64,000 nt of DNA. Source: Xestospongia bergquistia (lineage: Eukaryota; Porifera; Demospongiae; Haplosclerida; Petrosiidae). A program made the translations under genes and the position numbers. Position 1 is the stretch's first letter, and every line of letters starts with the position of its first letter. Shown here in pieces: positions 36,745-49,942 of the stretch. The stretch is taken from assembly GCA_963965975.1 (NCBI GenBank), contig OZ014414.1, positions 1,054,001-1,118,000 of the forward strand, read 5' to 3'. Below the pieces are notes generated by a model. That model saw only the letters and a list, made by a program, of their open reading frames with translations, was not told the DNA's origin and made no database searches.

Positions 36745-37856
36745 ATGGAACGTTGGATAGGTCGTGTAGCTTTGGTTACTGGAGCTAGTAGTGGTATAGG
36801 AGCAGCTATAACTGTAACACTAGCACAGAAAGGAATGATAGTGATTGGAGTGGCTAGAAATAAAGACAAAGTAGAGGTTAGTGAATGAAGGAGGTGTGGT
36901 TATATTTTAACTATATATCTTTAATAGGCTTTGTCAAGCCAGGTAAGTGGTGCTAGTGGTAAGATAGTTGCTATGAAATGTGATGTATGTAATGAAGAGG
37001 AGATAAAGAGTGTCTTTGCTGCTGCTAAAACTCAGTTTGGAGGTGTTGATGTGTGTATTAATAATGCTGGATTAGCTCATAATGCTCCTATATTAACTGG
37101 AGAAACTCATTACTGGAGAGATATGTTAGAGGTAAGCTAACAGTAGTACAAATAATCATAAATCATTCATCATTATAGGTCAATGTATTAGCACCATGCA
37201 TTATAGCACGAGAGTATATGACTCAATTGAAAGAGAGAGGAGTAGATGATGGACACATTATTATTCTCAACAGGTATATACAGAATCAATGTTTTTGTTA
37301 AGGAACCTAATAATGTTGGTTTAGTGTCGCAGGACATAAAGTGATCCAAGCAGCATCAATTCATTTCTACTGCGCCAGTAAATTTGCTGTTACTGCAATA
37401 GTTGAGGGCATACGTCAAGAGTTGAGGGAGATGAAGTCAAACTGTCGTGTTACTGTAAGTATATATTAGTAAGTATGTAATAGTAAATGTTTTTTGCAGT
37501 CGGTATCACCTGGTCACGTGCGTACAGAGTTTATGGGGAGGCTTATAAAGGCAGATGATATCAAAGAATCAATAAAAATGTATGATTCAGTTCTTCCCAA
37601 TAATGTAAGCAGTTAAGCATTAATTTTTCACATCTATATGTTTTTAATTAATACCTCTTAAGCTTTTTAATGACATATTTGTGCCTATAGGGTGAGGTAC
37701 TGCTACCTGAAGATGTAACTAGTGCTGTGGTGTTTGTTTTGAGTGCTCCACCAAGAATGGAGGTATGTGAACATTACATTATACAAGATTGTGTAATATT
37801 TTTTACTAATATAGGTGAATGAGATAATTGTACGTCCTACTGCTCAAGATATTTAA
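36745..37856 (+). CDS. SDR copy H, DHRS11-like short-chain dehydrogenase
   Basis: Seven exons (36745-36876, 36928-37131, 37179-37273, 37325-37454, 37500-37604, 37691-37762, 37815-37856) join to 259 aa. TGASSGIG, NNAG, N114, S144 (NSVAGH), Y159/K163 (HFYCASK) and SVSPGHVRTEF are all present; C-terminus AQDI. Closest by eye to copies C and J. Predicted active NAD(P)-dependent oxidoreductase. Confidence 0.93.
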
Positions 37857-37999
37857 AAAGGATGGACATCAGACTTAGATCAAAAACAATTTAGTTTAGA
37901 AACTGTAGTGTCTTAGTTTTATTTAATTAATATATTTTTTTACTAACTCAATGTGGAATATTAAGTAGATTAAGTACAGCTATGGTAACAGAAGCTTCA

Positions 38000-39119
38000 T
38001 ACTTAATGTTATTAGCACTTGTATTACATCATGAGAGTATATGGGTCAACTGAAGGAGAGAGGAGTAGATGATGTGAGTTGAGAACAGTGTTATGTTTTA
38101 GTGTATGTGGTTGCATGATACTTTACCAATCAGTATCACATTGTTATGTTCAAATACAGAGTAGTTATCAGGTTTGTTAGTGGAGCGTGTATGTATACAA
38201 TATTTCAAATCTGATATAAAACCTCTACTACTATGTAGTCAAAAAACAGTGCTCTGATTAAAGGGGGTTGTCCTTTATGATATAATAAGATAAATAGTGT
38301 CTTTGCTGCTACTAAAACTTAGTTTGGAAGTGTTGATGTGTATATTAATAATGCTGGATTAGCTCATGATGCTCCTCTGGTAACTGGAGAAACTGATTAC
38401 TGCATGGAGAGATATGTTAGGGGTGCAAAATGATGTTTGATAGTATAATGACATATCTATCAATTGTCATTGTAAGCTAATGTATTAGCACCATATGTTA
38501 TAACACAAGAGTACGTGGCTCAACTGAAGGAGAGAGGAGTAGATGACGGACACATCTTTATTGTCAACAGGTAGAAATGTATTGGCATATGAAGGATAAG
38601 GAATTATAATTTATTATGGTGACAGGACATATGGTGACAGTGTTATTGGACATAAAGTGCCAGCAAGAAAAGCTGTTCATTTTTATTCTGCTACTAAATT
38701 TGGAGTTACTGCTATTATTTAGGGAGATAAAGTCAAATTGTCGAGTGACTGTAAACTTTATATTACTGTGTTAATAGCTAAATAGGACATTTTTATAGTC
38801 AATATCACCCGGTCTGATATGTACAGAGATTTTAGGAAGGCTTAAGAAGTCAGAAAACATTGAGGAATCAAAGAAAGGTTATGATAACCTTGTTTACAAT
38901 GTAAGAAAATTGGATTAATATCAATTTGTTAGTAATTATAAGTTAATGCATCAATTTCTAGGGTGAAGTGTTATTAGCTGAAGATGTAAGCAGTGCTGTG
39001 GTCTTTGTTTTGAGTGCACCACCAAGAATGGATATATATAGATAATTGTTGTCAAATTAAACACTGCTTTTATGTACAGGTGTGAGATAATAATACGACC
39101 TACATCTCAAGCTCATTAA
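38000..39119 (+). pseudogene. SDR pseudogene I, rearranged
   Basis: Starts with an exon 3 piece (38000-38075), then an exon 2 piece (38288-38425, TAG in place of CAG in KTQF), then a second exon 3, exon 4 (in-frame TAG after GCTATTATT), exon 5, exon 6 and exon 7 ending AH-stop at 39119. The exon 3 - exon 2 - exon 3 order shows two overlapping remnants. Confidence 0.82.
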
Positions 39120-39624
39120 CTTTCTCAAGAAAAAATTGAAAGTAGCCTATTTAGTGACAGCTATAATCATTTGATCATTTAAGTTTGTAAATCTAATTTG
39201 TCGTTAGAGTCAAGTTGTTTGTCAGGGCTTGATTGAGCCTTACATTAACTTACAACTGCCATAAATAGGGGAGGTTTGTATAGAACCTTGTATAACAGTT
39301 TGGTATTGTAAAATAAATATCAGTGGCTTAGCAAGGACAGAATTGTTCACAAATAAGAGAATGGTTGTGTATTTGATTATAGGAAGTATAGGAGTAAATG
39401 AAAAGGAAATATATATTGTAAGAAAGTGATGACATGTATACACATTATATAGAATTTAAGAAAAACCATCATTTAATATGTTAATTGATATTAGTAGAAA
39501 TATATGATACTTTGGGGGTTTCTTAAATATATAATAACAGCCCTTTTATATTTTAATAATATTCAATGCCAGTGCCAGCGTCACTTATTTATAATTTGCA
39601 GTAAGTTACTTTTGTATGTTCATG

Positions 39625-39672
<48 letters not shown>

Positions 39673-40977
39673 CAGTAGCGTAATAAACACATATATGATA
39701 TATATCAGTGACATAATAAATCATGTATGATGTAAATATTTATAGTGATAACATTTAATTTATAACACACAACTCTGCACTGACCTTCAGATACCTTTGT
39801 CTTGAATTACATATTACAGCGAGTGTCATCCGTCAAATTAAAGGAAGGTTGTTTATGGGTGTACACCTCTTCAGTTTTATCCAGTCAATTTTTTGATTAT
39901 TAAACATCTTGCTCTACTCTTGCACTAATGACAGTCAGCCGCCAAACTTAAAATTGGCGGGATAATATATAAAAATCACAAATTGCGCATGCTCTGTTCA
40001 TGTTAAATAATCCGCGTCCACGTATTTTTGCAGATTTACGAGTATAGCAACAGACCCTGAATATATTGAATCTAGCAATGACTAGGTAATAGTAAGACTA
40101 GATGTCTGTAATTGTCTATGAAAGGCAATATATCAGTATATTATAATTATGATAATATAATGGTACAATATATATATAATTTATATATATCTATATCTAT
40201 ATGTGTATATACATATACACATATATACCATGCCACTAGTCATTTTAATTTTGGTTGTCAATTTTTAAAGGCAATCATGTCATGGTGACTGCAGAAAAAT
40301 TAATATAATATGATTAAACTCGAACCTTTTTTCAGTAAGTATAACACTACAATAATTCTATTCTCTATACTTCAATAGATGAGTTCTAATTCTCTGTGTA
40401 ATGATCAAAAGCCATTGTATACTTTATAGGAATAAAATTTGACTTTGCTAATGTGAAAGTACTGAGTAGTTACCTTATGCCTCATTACTAGTAATAACTT
40501 ATGTATCACTACTGTCCAGACCGTAAGGATGAAGTATCTGTGATTGTTTAGTTATTCATTATTCTATGTACATTTATAGAAAAATCATGTTAAAATAACA
40601 TTACCTTTTCCAGCAGCGGTGTCTTTCCTTTCAGTTTTGAGTTTTAAAGTAGTATTATATAGAATACAATCTGTTCTCATTATATTTTTAACATGAAGCT
40701 TGTATCATGGTCAAGTGTATTACAAGCATGTGAGTAAATTTATGCTCATAGTGGCTTTTCATAAATGAAGATATGTTTACTTCAATGTCAAAGGAAAAAA
40801 AAATTAGAGTAAAACATCAAAGTTATTCTTTTATTATGTCAAGTGGATAGCTACATTTCTTTTTTTAGTTAAATAATTTTTAGTATCGTGTGCACTTGTG
40901 GTTAATTAAAATTATTGTTGTAGCTCTTAGCTTATTTAAAAGTGCTGCATGTAACAAGTGCCATTTGAAAAAAAGAA
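39120..40977. other. Long spacer between SDR copies
   Basis: No gene found. It holds a TA microsatellite (39629-39665), the dispersed repeat also seen at 29130 (39948-40020), and a segment at 40265-40395 (CAATCATGTCATGGTGACTG...) duplicated from the flank of pseudogene F at 33778-33900. Confidence 0.6.
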
Positions 40978-42077
40978 ATGGAACGTTGGACTGGTCGTGT
41001 AGCTTTGGTAACTGGAGCTAGTAGTGGTATAGGAGCAGTTATAACTGTAACACTAGCACAGAAAGGAATGATAGTGATTGGAGTGGCTAGAAATAAAGAC
41101 AAAGTAGAGGTTAGTGAAAGAGGATGTATGGCTATATTTTAGCTATATACCTTTTATAGGCTTTGTCCAGCCAGTTAAGTGGTGCTAGTGGTAAGATAGT
41201 TGCTATGAAATGTGATGTATGTAATGAAGAGGAAATAAAGAGTGTCTTTGCTGCTGCTAAAACTCAGTTTGGAGATGTTGATGTCTGTATTAATAATGCT
41301 GGATTAGGTCATGATGCTCCTTTGTTAACTGGAGAAACTCATTACTGGAGAGATATGTTAGAGGTAAGCTAACAGTAGTACAAATAATCATCATCATTCA
41401 TCATTATAGGTCAATGTATTAGCACCATGCATTATAACACGAGAGTATATGACTCAATTGAAAGAGAGAGGAGTAGATGATGGACACATTATTATTCTCA
41501 ACAGGTATATACAGAATCCAAATTTTTGTGAAGTAACCTAATAATGTTTGTTTAGTTTTGTCGGATATAAAGTGATCCAAGCAGCATCTCTTCATTTCTA
41601 CTGCGCCAGTAAATTTGCTGTTACTGCTATAGTTGAGGGCATACGTCAGGAGTTAAGGGAGATGAAGTCAAACTGTCGTGTTACTGTAAGTATATATTAG
41701 TAAGTATGCAGTGATATTTTTTTGCAGTCAATATCACCTGGTTTTGTGCGTACAGAGTTTATGGGGAGGTTTAAAAAGGCAGATGATATCAAAGAGTCAA
41801 TGAAAATGTACGATTCACTTCTTCCCAATGATGTAAGAAGTTAATCACTTTTCACATCTAAACTTTTAATAAATACCTCTTAAGCTTTTTAATGACACAT
41901 TTGTGCCTATAGGGTGAGGTACTGCTACCTGAAGATGTAACCAGTGCTGTGGTCTTTGTTTTGAGTGCTCCACCAAGAATGGAGGTATGTGCACATTATA
42001 TTATATAAGATTGTGTAATATTTTTACTAATATAGGTGAATGAGATAATTGTACGTCCTACTGCTCAAGATATTTAA
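40978..42077 (+). CDS. SDR copy J, DHRS11-like short-chain dehydrogenase
   Basis: Seven exons (40978-41109, 41160-41363, 41410-41504, 41556-41685, 41728-41832, 41913-41984, 42036-42077) join to 259 aa. TGASSGIG, NNAG, N114, S144, Y159/K163 (HFYCASK) and SISPGFVRTEF are present. The segment after S144 reads FVGYK instead of VAGHK, replacing the otherwise constant His148 with Tyr. C-terminus AQDI. Predicted active; substrate preference may differ. Confidence 0.92.
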
Positions 42078-43802
42078 AAAGAATGAAGATCAGACTTAAA
42101 TATAAATAATTTAGATTAGAAACTGTAATGGCATAGTTTTATCTTTACATAATTTTTGCATAAATTTTTGCTAACAATTATATAATAATTTTTCTACTAA
42201 CTCAATGTGAAATATTGAGTACATTAACTACAGCTATATATGGTAATAGAAGCTTTATTAATTAATTTTATTAGCATCTTTAATTTTATTAGAATGGTCA
42301 ATTAGATTTATCTATTAGGTTGCATACTTGACTACTCCATACATTAAAAATGTTTAAAAGATAACAATATTGTTTTGATTTACTAATTGCTTTGGAATTG
42401 TATACATTTAATTTAATAAATGACTACTCAGAAAGTACATGTTTGTGTATATAGAGCTGTTCTGTCATGAGCCTCCCACATAGCTTTAATAAAAATATTT
42501 TAAATAACAAATTAATGAGATGTTAAATTAATGTAATTGGTTAAATGAAGCAATAAATAGGAAAAAAAAATTGTTCACATGTACAAACAAGTTAAAAACA
42601 AATTTCTTTCTATAGTTACAACTATGTATTGGTATAAATGATTGATTAAACATTGAAAAGGTATTATTGAGATAGCCAAAGAACTATTCTTGCTACATAA
42701 AAAACGTTTATGGATACTATTTATATCAATATTTTTAAGATGGCAACAAAGCAATCATTTATATGATTGCATTCATCTGGATTGTTTTGACTGAAACTGG
42801 GTTATTTCTAATTATTACACATTATAGATAATAGAATATATCACATGACTTCTAGATTGTTTAGTTTTCAGATATTTGGACAAGCTGCCTATAAGAATCT
42901 ACTTGAACCTTACTATTTATTTCATCACTAAATTTAGTAATTTTAAAACATTTGGATTTACCATATATTAATTTAATAATTTTCAACTATTTATCCAGAA
43001 ATTTTTAGTGTAGACAAATTTTCTTCAATTATTATAGTACTTGCTAAAATTGCTTTAATACACCAAAATAACAGTAGACTCAAGGTAAGTACTTTGTTCG
43101 TTTGACCTTGATTTGTATACAAGAATTATAGTGGCAAATGTTATGTCAAGTATTATATACAGTTTTGAACAAAATGTAGTTTATTATTGGATGACAAAAA
43201 GGACAGGAAATGCAACCAAAAAATTGAAGACTAGTAAAACACTTCTTAGCAAAGCTATGCAGTTGTTGCTATGAAATTCAAACTGTATAGCTAGCTACCT
43301 GATAAATAGCTTGGATAGATCTACTGTTATCAAATATTAATGTTTTGACTGAAAAATCAACATGTTTTTGCTCTCATATTAGCTTGCAATGTATAACACG
43401 ACAATCATTAACACCCACACACAATTTCTGCTGCTTCCATAGCAATTATGCGCCCATAGTAACAAAGTTATCACTTTTAGGACTTCAATCAAGTCATTGA
43501 AATGAGCATGGACAGTAATTGTAAATACATTTTTATTAATCTTTTATAGATGTAGAAATTTTATTATGACAGAATATGATGTAATATTCTAGTTGATATA
43601 CTATAATCATTATGTGATATAGTATACATTCATAAAAAAATACAGTTGCAAATTAGGTTATTTCTTAGTTGTTTGAGCAAGTAAAAACACAAACAGTACC
43701 TATTAAACATTAAATAGAGCCTACTACATATTTTATATAAATTATGTACTATATACAAAGATTGATAAGACTTCTAATAAAGATCATATCAAAATTTTGA
43801 GT

Positions 43803-44223
43803 TGAGAGAGAATTGAGTCAGATTGTCGTGTTATTGTAAGAACATATTACTAAGTATGCAATAGTAATTGTTTTTTTAGTCAGTATTACCTGATCATGTG
43901 TGTATAGAGTTTATAGGGAGGCTCGTAAAGGCAGATGATATCAAAGAATCAATAAAAATGTATGTTTTAGTGCTTCCCAATAATGTAAGAAGTTAAGCAT
44001 TAATTTTTCACATCTATATGTTTTTAATTAATAATGACACATTTGTGTCTATAATTATGGTGAGGTTCTGCTACCTGAAGATGTAACCAGTGCTGTGGTC
44101 TTTGTTTTGAGTGCTCCACTAAGAATGGAGGTATGTGCACATTACAATATATAAGATTGTGTAATATTTTTACTAATATAGGTGAATGAGATAATTGTAC
44201 ATACTACTACTGAAGATGTTTAA
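43803..44223 (+). pseudogene. SDR 3' fragment K
   Basis: End of exon 4, exon 5 (SVLPDHVCIEF in place of SVSPGHVRTEF, so the SPG motif is lost), exon 6 and exon 7. No exons 1-3. Confidence 0.88.
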
Positions 44224-45632
44224 AAAGAATGAACATCAGACTTAAATTAGAAACAATTTAGATTAGAAACTGTAGTGGCATAGTTTTATCTTTATTTACA
44301 TAATATTTGGATAAATTTGATATACTTGACTACTCTATACGTTAAAAATGTTTAAAAGATAACAATATTGTTTTGATTTACTAATTGCTTTGGAATTGTA
44401 TACATTTAATTTAATAAATGACTACTCAGAAAGTACATGTTTGTGTATATAGAGCTGTTCTGTCATGAGCCTCCCACATAGCTTTAATAAAAATATTTTA
44501 AATAACAAATTAATGAGATGTTAAATTAATGTAATTGGTTAAATGAAGCAATAAATAGGAAAAAAAATTGTTCACATGTACAAACAAGTTAAAAACAAAT
44601 TTCTTTCTATAGTTACAACTATGTATTGGTATAAATGATTGATTAAACATTGAAAAGGTATTATTGAGATAGCCAAAGAACTATTCTTGCTACATAAAAA
44701 ACGTTTATGGATACTATTTATATCAATATTTTTAAGATGGCAACAAAGCAATCATTTATATGATTGCATTCATCTGGATTGTTTTGACTGAAACTGGGTT
44801 ATTTCTAATTATTACACATTATAGATAATAGAATATATCACATGACTTCTAGATTGTTTAGTTTTCAGATATTTGGACAAGCTGCCTATAAGAATCTACT
44901 TGAACCTTATTATTTATTTCATCGTTAAATTTAGTGATTTTAAAACATTTGGATTTACCATATATTAATTTAATAATTTTCAACTATTTATCCAGAAACT
45001 TTTAGTGCAGACAAATTTTCTTCAATTATTATAGTACTTGCTAAAGTTGCTTATATTAATACACCAAAATAACAGTAGACTCAAGGTAAGTACTTTGTTC
45101 GTTTGACCTTGATTTGTATACAAGAATTATAGTGGCAAATGTTATGTGATAGATCTACTGTTATCAAATATTAATGTTTTGACTGAAAAATCAACATGTT
45201 TTTGCTCTCATATTAGCTTGCAATGTATAACACGACAATCATTAACACCCACACACAATTTCTGTTGCTTCCATAGCAATTATGCGCCCATAGTAACAAA
45301 GTTATCACTTTTAGGACTTCAATCAAGTCATTGAAATGAGCATGGACAGTATTTGTAAATACATTTTTATTAATCTTTTATAGATGTAGAAATTTTATTA
45401 TGACAGAATATGATGTAATATTCTAGTTGATATACTATAATCATTATGTGATACAGTATACATTCATAAAAAAATACAGTTGCAAATTAGGTTATTTCTT
45501 AGTTGTTTGAGCAAGTAAAAACATAAACAGTACCAATTAAACATTATAGAGCCTACTACATATTTTATATAAATTATATACTATATACAAAGATTGATAT
45601 AACTTTTAGTAATGATCATATCAAAATGTTGA

Positions 45633-46055
45633 GTTGAGAGAGATGAAGTCAAATTGTCATGTTATTGTAAGAACATATTACTAAGTATGCAATAGTAATT
45701 GTTTTTTTTAGTCAGTATTACCTGACCATGTGTGTATAGAGTTTATAGGGAAGCTTGTAAAGGCAGATGATATCAAAGAATCAATAAAAATGTATGTTTT
45801 AGTGCTTCCCAATAATGTAAGAAGTTAAGCATTAATGTTTCACATCTATATGTTTTTAATTAATAATGACACATTTGTGTCTATAATTATGGTGAGGTTC
45901 TGCTACCTGAAGATGTAACCAGTGCTGTGGTCTTTGTTTTGAGTGCTCGACTAAGAATGGAGGTATGTGAACATTACAATATATAAGATTGTGTAATATT
46001 TTTACTAATATAGGTGAATGAGATAATTGTACGTCCTACTACTGAAGATGTTTAA
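45633..46055 (+). pseudogene. SDR 3' fragment L
   Basis: Sister of fragment K with the same SVLPDH change, 1.8 kb further on; part of the tandem unit. Confidence 0.88.
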
Positions 46056-46659
46056 AAGAATGAACATCAGACTTAAATTAGAAACAATTTAGATTACGTT
46101 AAAAATGTTTAAAAGATAACAATATTGTTTTGATTTACTAATTGCTTTGGAATTGTATACATTTAATTTAATAAATGACTACTCAGAAAGTACATGTTTG
46201 TGTATATAGAGCTGTTCTGTCATGAGTCTCCCACATAGCTTTAATAAAAATATTTTAAATAACAAATTAATGAGATGTTAAATTAATGTAATTGGTTAAA
46301 TGAAGCAATAAATAGGAAAAAAAATTGTTCACATGTACAAACAAGTTAAAAACAAATTTCTTTCTATAGTTACAACTATGTATTGGTATAAATGATTAAT
46401 TAAACATTGAAAAGGTATTATTGAGATAGCCAAAGAACTATTCTTGCTACATAAAAAACGTTTATGCATACTATTTATATCAATATTTTTAAGATGGCAA
46501 CAAAGCAATCATTTATATGATTGCATTCATCTGGATTGTTTTGACTGAAACTGGATTGTTCTAATTATTACCCATTATAGATAATAGAATATATCACATG
46601 ACTGCTACATTGTTTAGTTTTCTGATATTTTGGACAATCATATAGGGATTTACTTGATT

Positions 46660-47476
46660 AGTTGATATACATGTACATATACATGTATATGATGTACCTG
46701 TCTGGTGAGCCTGTGTCAATTTCTTCAAGTTCAATATTAACTGTTCTTCATGTCTTTTTGCAGGTTTTTCAGGAGGTGCTATGAGGGAGTTAGTACGGGT
46801 TCGCCTACTCCGGGTTCGCCTACTCTAATTTTAACACAAAAGTACGGTTTTGCCTACGGATACCGTAATTCTAATTAATAGAAGTTTTTGAATTTTTTAT
46901 TGAATTAACATTTATAAAATTTAATTAAATCTTCGTTGTTAACCGTCTACGGCGAGTAGTTGGTAAATCCCATCCAAACATCTTCGAATGTGTTGAGGTA
47001 TTTCAAAGAGAACAAGTCAGCACAGAGGTTTCGATACAGCAGCTTGCAGCAGTGCACGTCCACCTCGTCAGAAAAAGAAAGCTATAGAGAAAGATCAACA
47101 CATTAAGGAACTCAAAGAAAGATTTAGCAGTAATGTAATCTCTTTATCAGACTATGTAGTAGGCATGTCTCAACACATTAACTTATAATTCTTTAATCTT
47201 TACTTTTCTTAACATTAAATTGTACACTCTTTACTTATCATTTACCTTAAACTACATCATTATTTACATTGTTTCAGACCCTTTTGGTCCAGTAGCTCTT
47301 GAATTGTAATTTGTAAAATCGCAATATTTGTTTAATTAGAATTACGGTATCCGTAGGCAAAACCGTACTTTTGTGTTAAAATTAGAGTAGGCGAACCCGG
47401 AGTAGGCGAACACGGAAGAACCCCTATGAGGATGTCCCATCTATCACATAAATGATTAAGAGATGACCGCATGACT

Positions 47477-47505
<29 letters not shown>
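46660..47505 (-). pseudogene. Displaced copy of iRhom exon 3, split by a MULE
   Basis: 46664-46786 plus 47424-47482 match the iRhom exon and intron flank at 56195-56380 (GTACCTGTCTGGTGAGCCTG, then GATGTCCCATCTATCACATA, ATGATTAAGAGATGACCGCA). The copy is about 10 kb from the functional exon, contains small changes, and is interrupted by the element at 46787-47423. No other iRhom exons are nearby. A GA run (47472-47512) ends the similarity. Confidence 0.92.
46787..47423. mobile_element. 637-bp internally deleted MULE with 8-bp target duplication
   Basis: Inverted ends of about 90 bp, nearly identical from GTTCGCCTACTCCGGGTTCG through GGATACCGTAATTCTAATTA. The interior keeps only the C-terminal transposase region seen in the larger copy (GCGAGTAGTTGGTAAATCCC, 46950 on). 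The flanking CTATGAGG is duplicated (46779-46786, 47424-47431), and the uninterrupted site exists in the iRhom exon at 56322-56336. Confidence 0.93.
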
Positions 47506-47516
<11 letters not shown>

Positions 47517-47666
47517 GTTTATTGAAGTAAACATAAGATATGTAAAGCCACTATAAGTAGCCACATGCACTCAACCATGACGCAGCTTCCTGTTAAAAAT
47601 ATAATGGGAACAGATAGTACCTATGAATTTAATTAAACAACCATAATTATTATCAATCTGATAGAA

Positions 47667-48780
47667 ATGGAACGTTGGACAGGTCGTGTAGCTTTGGTAA
47701 CTGGAGCTAGTAGTGGTATAGGAGCAGCTATAACTGTAACACTAGCACAGAAAGGAATGATAGTGATTGGAGTGGCTAGAAATAAAGATAAAATAGAGGT
47801 CAGTGAATGAAGGAGGTGTGGCTATATTTTAGCTATATAGGCTTTGTCAAGCCAGTTAAGTGGTGCTAGTGGTAAGATAGTTGCTATGAAATGTGATGTA
47901 TGTAATGAAGAGGAGATAAAAAGTGTCTTTGCTGCTGCTAAAACTCAGTTTGGAGGTGTTGATGTGTGTATTAATAATGCTGGACTAGCTCATAATGCCC
48001 CTATATTAACTGGAGAAACTCATTACTGGAGAGATATGTTAGAGGTGAAATCAGTATACATTTAATAGTGACATTTGTTCATATCATCATTATAGATTAA
48101 TGTATTAGCACCATGTGTTATAACACGAGAGTACATGTCCCAATTAAAAGAGAGAGGTGTAGATGATGGACACATCTTTATAATTAACAGGTTCAGATTA
48201 GTGTCTATGTTATTTATCAATCTTGTATTGTAGTATTGTTGGTCATAAGGTATCTCCGGCTAAAAGGACTCATTTCTATTCTGCTACTAAACATGCAGTT
48301 ACTGCTATTGTTGAGGGTATCCGTCAAGAGTTGAGAGAGATAAAATCAAATTGTCGTGTAACCGTAAGTGCATAGCTCATTATATAGTAATACAATGGGA
48401 TTTTATTTAATATATTTTGTAGTCAATTTCTCCTGGCTTAGTGCGTACAGAGTTTTTAGGAAGACTTCTCAAAGCAGATGACATTGAGGAATCCAAAAAA
48501 GGCTATGATAAAATAGTTTATAATGTAAGATTTGTTTCGATGTTGGTCATGTATATGCCATTTTTTGTATTTATGTATCTATTTAAAACAGGCATACAGA
48601 TATAAGTTATTTTCTGTGTAGGGTGAGGTGTTATTAGCTGAAGATGTAAGCAGTGCTGTGATCTTTGTCTTAGCTGCTCCGCCAAGAATGGAGGTACAGG
48701 GTAATACTTTTTGTAGTTACTTTAAGTTTTGTATACAGGTCAATGAAGTCATTATAAGGCCTACTGCTCAAATTGTTTGA
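47667..48780 (+). CDS. SDR copy M, DHRS11-like short-chain dehydrogenase
   Basis: Seven exons (47667-47798, 47841-48044, 48096-48190, 48234-48363, 48423-48524, 48622-48693, 48739-48780) join to 258 aa. TGASSGIG, NNAG, N114, S144 (NSIVGH), Y159/K163 (HFYSATK) and SISPGLVRTEF are present; the C-terminus is NEVIIRPTAQIV. Intron 1 is only 42 bp. Parent type of pseudogene A. Its 3' flank and the start of copy N are duplicated at 25466-25560. Predicted active oxidoreductase. Confidence 0.92.
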
Positions 48781-48863
48781 AGTTGGACGGTTTTATTAAA
48801 AAAATAATCGTGATGATTTAATAATCTTTTTCAAAATTTTAATTTAACTCATAATTGAATAAC

Positions 48864-49900
48864 ATGGAGCGTTGGATAGGTCGTGTAGCTTTGGTAACTG
48901 GAGCTAGTAGTGGTATAGGAGCAGCTATAACTGTAGCACTAGCACAGAAAGGAATGATAGTGATTGGAGTGGCTAGAAATAAAGACAAAGTAGAGGTCAG
49001 TGAATGAAGGAGGTGTGGCTATATTTATCTATATAGCTTTTATAGGCTTTGTCCAGTCAGTTAAGTGATGCTAGTGGTAAGATAGTTGCTATGAAATGTG
49101 ATGTATGTAATGAAGAGGAGATAAAGAGTGTCTTTGCTGCTACTAAAACTCAGTTTGGAGGTATTGATGTGTGTATTAATAATGCTGGATTGGGACATAA
49201 TGCCCCTCTGTTAACTGGAGAAACTCATTACTGGAGAGATATGTTAGAAGTAAGATTATATATGTATATATATACACACACACACACATACATATATATA
49301 TAAATAAATAAATATATATATATATTTGCAACTTGTAATTTTTATATTACCTGAGATTTTTTGTAAACATTTAATCTGGGATGTTTGATAAGTAGCTTGG
49401 TAAGTTTATAAATGTTCATAATTCTTGAACACTTATAAAACCTCTTGGACTCCTAATCAAAATTATTATGATATTAATAAACCTGAAACCAAGTGTTCAG
49501 TTTGCTGAAGATTTAACCACAATACAATAGGTCAATGTATTAGCACCATGTGTTATTACACGTGAATACATGACTCAACTGAAGGAGAGAGGAAAAGATG
49601 ATGGACATATCTTTATAGTTAACAGGTGGGCTAATATTTTTTTGAAAGAGTTTATTAGTTAAAGTTTCTTTATAGCACAGCTGGTCATTACTTTACTAAG
49701 TCTAGTTTATTTCAATTTTATACGGGTACAAAATTTGCAGTCACTGCTATTGTTGAGGGCATTCGTCAGGAATTAAGAGAGATGAAATCAAACTGCCGTA
49801 TAACAGTATGTTTTATGACCCAATCAGAAGTTTTGATTGGTAATGTTAAAGAAATAAACAACAATGCATACACCTTTTTAACTGCATGCCAGGAAGGGAA

Positions 49901-49942
<42 letters not shown>

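Larger units (their letters stand above)
42330..46650. repeat. Tandem array of a 1.8-2 kb unit (SDR 3' exons plus spacer)
   Basis: The word TGTTTAAAAGATAACAATAT occurs at 42351, 44349 and 46106, each followed by the same long noncoding sequence. The first two units are about 1.4 kb of near-identical spacer; the third is cut at about 46650. The SDR tails at 43803 and 45633 belong to the same unit, so the repeat is the 3' half of copy J with its downstream flank. The spacer has no coding frame. Confidence 0.9.
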
